Below, piece by piece: positions 59,991 to 64,000 of a DNA stretch of 64,000 bases (the stretch's first letter is position 1; each line of letters begins with the position of its first letter). The DNA lies in contig CM034537.1 of NCBI GenBank assembly GCA_020002185.1, positions 14,770,972 to 14,834,971 of the forward strand. Direction: 5' to 3'. The position numbers were made by a program, and so were the translations under genes. Source of the DNA: Paraescarpia echinospica. Taxonomy: Eukaryota; Annelida; Polychaeta; Sabellida; Siboglinidae. The notes beneath the pieces were generated by a model that worked only from the letters and a program-made list of their open reading frames with translations, searched no databases and was not told the origin of the DNA.

Positions 59991-61080
59991 CAACAAGTTG
60001 ATGAGGATGAGGATAATCATTCAGTTTCATCCAGCGTGGAAACCGCAAAATGACTGGTCCATAACTATATCTGCTTGGTACTGGGTCATATTCTGGGGTC
60101 TATAGGCATTCCTTAGTAATGTGGTAGCATCCGACCGAAACATCGCATTCAACCTGCGCCAAATTGAACGTGTCTCGGCAAGTATTTGGTTTCTCTGGTG
60201 GAAAATCACTCTGCATTAGGCTACTGCAAAATGAATCGATGAATTCATGGACGACTCAGAAAAAATCAGTTGCTTTGACTTTGGCTGTGGTACCTTAGTG
60301 AAACCGTGAGTGACTATATGCAACGTAATACGAATTTGTGTGAGATTCCACTAATAAAGTATTTCCCGTTATTTATCCGCAAACAAGCTTCCGGGTTTAC
60401 GGCAAAAACGTTCGAGTTGTTTTGAAACGGTATATATCGGCATGCACTTTCGAGGAATCCTTTGTACCCAAAAATGATTTGTAAATGCGGAAATTTCCAC
60501 ACTTGCAGACTGCGACACTTCTGCTGCGGACCGGCTTATTATTTCTGGTTGCTGGTTAACAGCCTAGATATAGGCGTCAACGATGTACGATGTCCCCTTA
60601 TGTACGAAGACAGAATCGGGTTTGTTTTAGGAGGCAAATGACAAATGAAAGATGTAAACACAAGTTGATTTTTCGAAAACTAATTGCATTGCATGCTTTA
60701 ACGAACACGCCACCCGACACGGACGCTGGGACGGAGTGAGTCGGTCGACACGCACCGACACACGTGTGTCGAGTTGTATGTTCCGGGAAGTGAACGAAAT
60801 GTTGGAGCATATGGTGGTGTAGCGCCTGCTTCTCCTCCGCACGTCGACGTCTTCTTTGCGGTTGCAGGCGCCTAGTTATCACCGATCCCTGATGTTATTG
60901 GCACCGCCGCTGCTGCAACGTCATCTAGCGGACGTGTGTAAGACCGGCGGTCGTTGGTGTACGTCTAGACTCTATCGGAAGACGGCAGGTGATGAAAAGT
61001 GGCCTACTTAGGAGTCTGCCAACGGTTGCGGGTTGTATAGCAGCATTAATTCGGCGGCAATATTTATATGTCAATGTTTA
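59991..61080. other. intergenic, no gene seen
   Basis: A 60-codon - strand frame (60209-60027; LAETRSIWRRLNAMFRSDAT) reads like protein but is unrecognised and isolated. 60700-60960 is GC-balanced. No gene supported. Confidence 0.35.
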
Positions 61081-61084
61081 TATA

Positions 61085-61555
61085 CACAAAAAGTTGTTGT
61101 CCGTCCATCCGTCCGTCTACATTGCCGTATCCCTCCGTCCGTCTGTCCGTCCGTCCGTTCGCACGTCCATCTTGCCCTGTCCGTCCGTCCACCTAACCGT
61201 GTCCATCCATCCACCTTGCCGTGTCCGTCCGTCCAGCTTGTCATATCCACCCGTCCACCTTGCAGTGTCCGCCCGTCCACCTTGACGTGTCCGACGGCCC
61301 ACCTTGCTGTGTCCGTCCACCTTTCCGTGTCCGTCTACCTTGCCATGTCCGTCTACCTTGCTGTGTCCACCCGTCCACCTTGCCGTGTCCTTCCAACTTG
61401 CCATGTCCGTCCACCTTGCCGTGTCCGTCCACCTAGCCATATCCGTCCCCACCTAGCCATATCCGTCCCCACCTAGCCGTGTCCGCCTGTCCACCTTGCC
61501 GTGTCCGTCCGTCCACCTTGCCGAGTATGTCTGTCCACCTTGCCATTCCCGGTAA
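61085..61555. repeat. minisatellite around CCGTCCACCTTGCCGTGT
   Basis: Roughly 17-21-base units, more than twenty copies, built from CCACCTTGCCGTGTCCGTC with variable numbers of CCGT. The reading frames over it (Pro/Ser/Val/His repeats) arise from the array itself. Confidence 0.9.
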
Positions 61556-62239
61556 CTTCCCCCTCCATCGACCGAGGCCAGGTGGGATGACAGATCACCT
61601 GCCACGGCGGGATCTGCGCGGAACGAGATTGATCGGCGCCCCTGCCGCTCGGACGCATCCTCCATCAGTCGTTTTCCCACGTATGCCTGCGCCGAGAAAT
61701 TCCGCGAGTCATCAGATCGGTACGGTGCCGTCAGCCAGCGAACTTTCCCAGGAAACCGAGGCGGGTTCGGTGGCAGTGAAAAACGACAATACCTGCTGCA
61801 GGAAATGCGGACGCGTTTCTTACAACATAATTGATGCAAGTGAAATGCACGCCGCACGCACCAGCACGCCATCGTGAGCCGGTGCACGACCGGAAATACA
61901 TGGCACCGAGCGCGGCGGCATTTGGCGGACGGTTCGCAACTCGCTGTAAATATAGAAATATAAAAACAGGAGACGAGGAGATGCTGCCGTTATGGATGGC
62001 GCTGCGGCTGGTCGACCCGTAGGACGTGTGCCGGGAAATGAAGACGAAGCAGAGAGCCGGAGAAATTGATCGGGGTAGACATAGGAGAAGTCGTTAGGTA
62101 TGAATAATGAGACATAGCAAGATTGAAAGAAAATGATCAAGAAAGACCGAAGACTACACGGTTAGAAACATGAAAGGGTTGAACTCCAGCACGACACATT
62201 TCATGATAATTTTACAGCTGTTGGTAATAATAAAAATGA
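61556..62239. other. GC-balanced block right of the minisatellite
   Basis: Open + frame to 61877 (PRRDLRGTRLIGAPAARTHP then NDNTCCRKCGRVSYN). The ATG comes from the minisatellite, there are no clear splice sites, and the family is unknown. It is either an exon fragment or a regulatory island. Confidence 0.2.
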
Positions 62240-62260
62240 CTGTGTTACCGGAGTCGTCGA

Positions 62261-62311
62261 TTGTAACAACGACGACGACGGCGAAGGCAACGAAGACGAT
62301 GCAGCAGCAGT

Positions 62312-62346
<35 letters not shown>

Positions 62347-62388
62347 CGACAACGATAACATCAACATCAACAAAAACAACAACAGCAA

Positions 62389-62430
<42 letters not shown>

Positions 62431-62721
62431 CGACGACGACGACGACGACGACAACGACAACAACTACAACAACAACAAGCAACAACTACGACGACAACAA
62501 CAACGACACCAACAAAAAGAACAACAGCAGCAGCAACGGTAACAGCAGCAACACAACAACAACAGCAGCAACAATAACAACAACAACAACAACAACGACG
62601 ACGAAAACAACAACAAAAACAACAACAGCAACAACAACAAACAACAACAACAAGAACGACACTACTACTATTATTATTACTACTACTAATAATAATAATG
62701 GTGATAATAATAATAATAATT
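62261..62721. repeat. composite (CAA)/(CAG)/(GAC)/(AAT) trinucleotide array
   Basis: About 460 bases of successive ACA-ACA, GCA-GCA, GAC-GAC and ATT/AAT runs. All six frames are homopolymer-like, which marks it as a microsatellite rather than a poly-Gln exon. Confidence 0.95.
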
Positions 62722-64000
62722 AGGTTTGCACTCATAACTTTCACCATCATTTGTCAATGTAATTTGCGTATTTAATGTCGTCTTTGTATTCCACATATTC
62801 AAGTACCCTGTATTCTGCGTCTGGTTCATTGCGGTATATACACCAAATATCATATTATCTTTTTTAAACAGTGTACCACCGTAGGAACAATTGCTAAAGG
62901 AGTTTTGACGTTAAGTTTTTGAAATATGATATAGTGCTAAACACATTCTAGACGTTATTTACTTACTTATCATCTACGTGCCGTGTAGCACATAAGGCCA
63001 CAGCCTGAGTGGTGTGGACTAAAGTTCATTGCGCAATATCGACGAAAGCGAAGATAATTGATTTAATTCTGAAAGCTACACTGTTAAACAAAACGTTCAT
63101 TCAAAAGTAAAAGACCCAGCAATTACTGCACCTATTTTGTCATAGTTAACAGCCCAATAAAAACGTGTTAAATGCATTAGAAGGAATACACGCACTACTA
63201 TGAATTATTGTTTTGTGTGCGGCAGTCTTGTTTGACGTCAGACAGCTAATTATTTTTGACAGTTGTCTCGCGTAACAAAAGCATCTACCTGCGACGACAG
63301 GTAGAAATTGTTTGCATCACCAAAATAATGTGGCAACTATTTTGTTGCACACTTTGAACCTTTGATACCGCCTGTTTTAGGGTCGCATTTCCTGTCCACT
63401 GAACTCCCAACACGGGTGTCTTTGTCTGTTTAAACGCCGCAGTCGAGACATTGTCGCGACGCTGTATTTACCAAAAAACTCTCACGTTCGCCAAAATCGG
63501 TTACTCACCTAGTGTTAAATTATTTTATTTTAAGCAGTGCCACACTTACCTGTACAGTGATTATTTAAACTCACGACTTTTAGGAAATAACACGTATACA
63601 ATGTAACGCTTAATGTAAATAAACAACATATATATTATTGTCGACTAGTGCGACTGACTGATACCTGGCCGTAACAACTCACTGTTAACAACCGTCTGGT
63701 CCGTGCATTCTCACACGACAAGACTGCGATATATGTTCACAAAATAATGAAAACATCAGAACAGGTGGCAAAACTATTGCTTTTGCAGTAAGACGATCAC
63801 CTTCTTTTTGTGTTATTGGGTCAAATCTCCGGCCTTTCCTTCTTTATCAATTACATGTGAACCAGTTCATTCCACAGCTGTAAATAGTGACTGTACATAA
63901 TGAAATAACGATTTATGTTATTATAATTTTAAATGTGGTTACATTGTTATATACCAAGTGGCTTAAGAATGCATAAAATAGCACTGTTAATAGTTTAATG
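62722..64000. other. AT-rich intergenic, no gene seen
   Basis: No plausible reading frame, RNA gene or named repeat. Confidence 0.5.

Noticed and set aside
61033..61476. 147-codon Pro/Ser/Val-rich frame
   Set aside because: Encoded by the CCGTCCACCTTG minisatellite.
62201..62750. Possible poly-Gln or poly-Val protein
   Set aside because: All frames are homopolymer-like and the array mixes four trinucleotides; no flanking domain.

Overview
This window looks like animal nuclear DNA. It is AT-leaning, gene-poor, full of microsatellites, and carries tRNA-derived SINEs, decayed LINEs and introns with GT..AG borders. The one gene I recognise with confidence is a two-exon Snail-family zinc-finger transcription factor on the + strand (23284-26541). 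Its protein has an N-terminal SNAG motif, a histidine-rich linker and five C-terminal zinc fingers. The SNAG-plus-five-finger layout and the repeat-rich non-coding DNA suggest an invertebrate, probably a lophotrochozoan such as a mollusc. That assignment is inference; no organism marker was found.

Layout. 1-22640 is non-coding: two degenerate minisatellites (about 7.5 and 14.5 kb), microsatellites, four SINE copies, and several GC-balanced, CpG-containing islands with TAATTA- or GATA-type sites that could be distal regulatory DNA. 22640-23283 is a CpG-rich probable promoter with two inverted CCAAT boxes. 23284-26541 is the snail gene with a 2.0 kb intron. 26542-38445 is again intergenic: TG/AC/TA tracts, a 32-bp minisatellite at 30680-31110, and a head-to-head pair of SINEs at 33.4-33.9 kb that forms a long inverted repeat.

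38770-42375 is an unusual module. A 17-base word (GCGTGTCCAGCGTCATC and close variants) recurs eight times in both orientations around a possible multi-exon gene with a cysteine-rich exon. I suspect an unclassified DNA transposon. 42630-43310 holds an unknown dispersed repeat and a LINE 3' end. 43817-47172 is a 3.36 kb insertion with matching inverted termini, a CTG target duplication and a small spliced reading frame inside. 50.0-53.2 kb is a decayed CR1/L2-group LINE on the - strand with recognisable endonuclease and reverse-transcriptase motifs. 53.45-54.84 kb and 57.86-58.98 kb share a recent duplication of a SINE-linked unclassified unit. The right end holds a perfect 36-bp hairpin, a CCGTCCACCTTG-type minisatellite and a composite CAA/CAG/GAC array.

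If the islands act as enhancers, the whole window fits the regulatory landscape of a developmental transcription factor sitting in a repeat-rich gene desert. The SINE 3' end resembles the 3' ends of both LINE remnants, which fits the usual LINE-driven mobilisation of SINEs.
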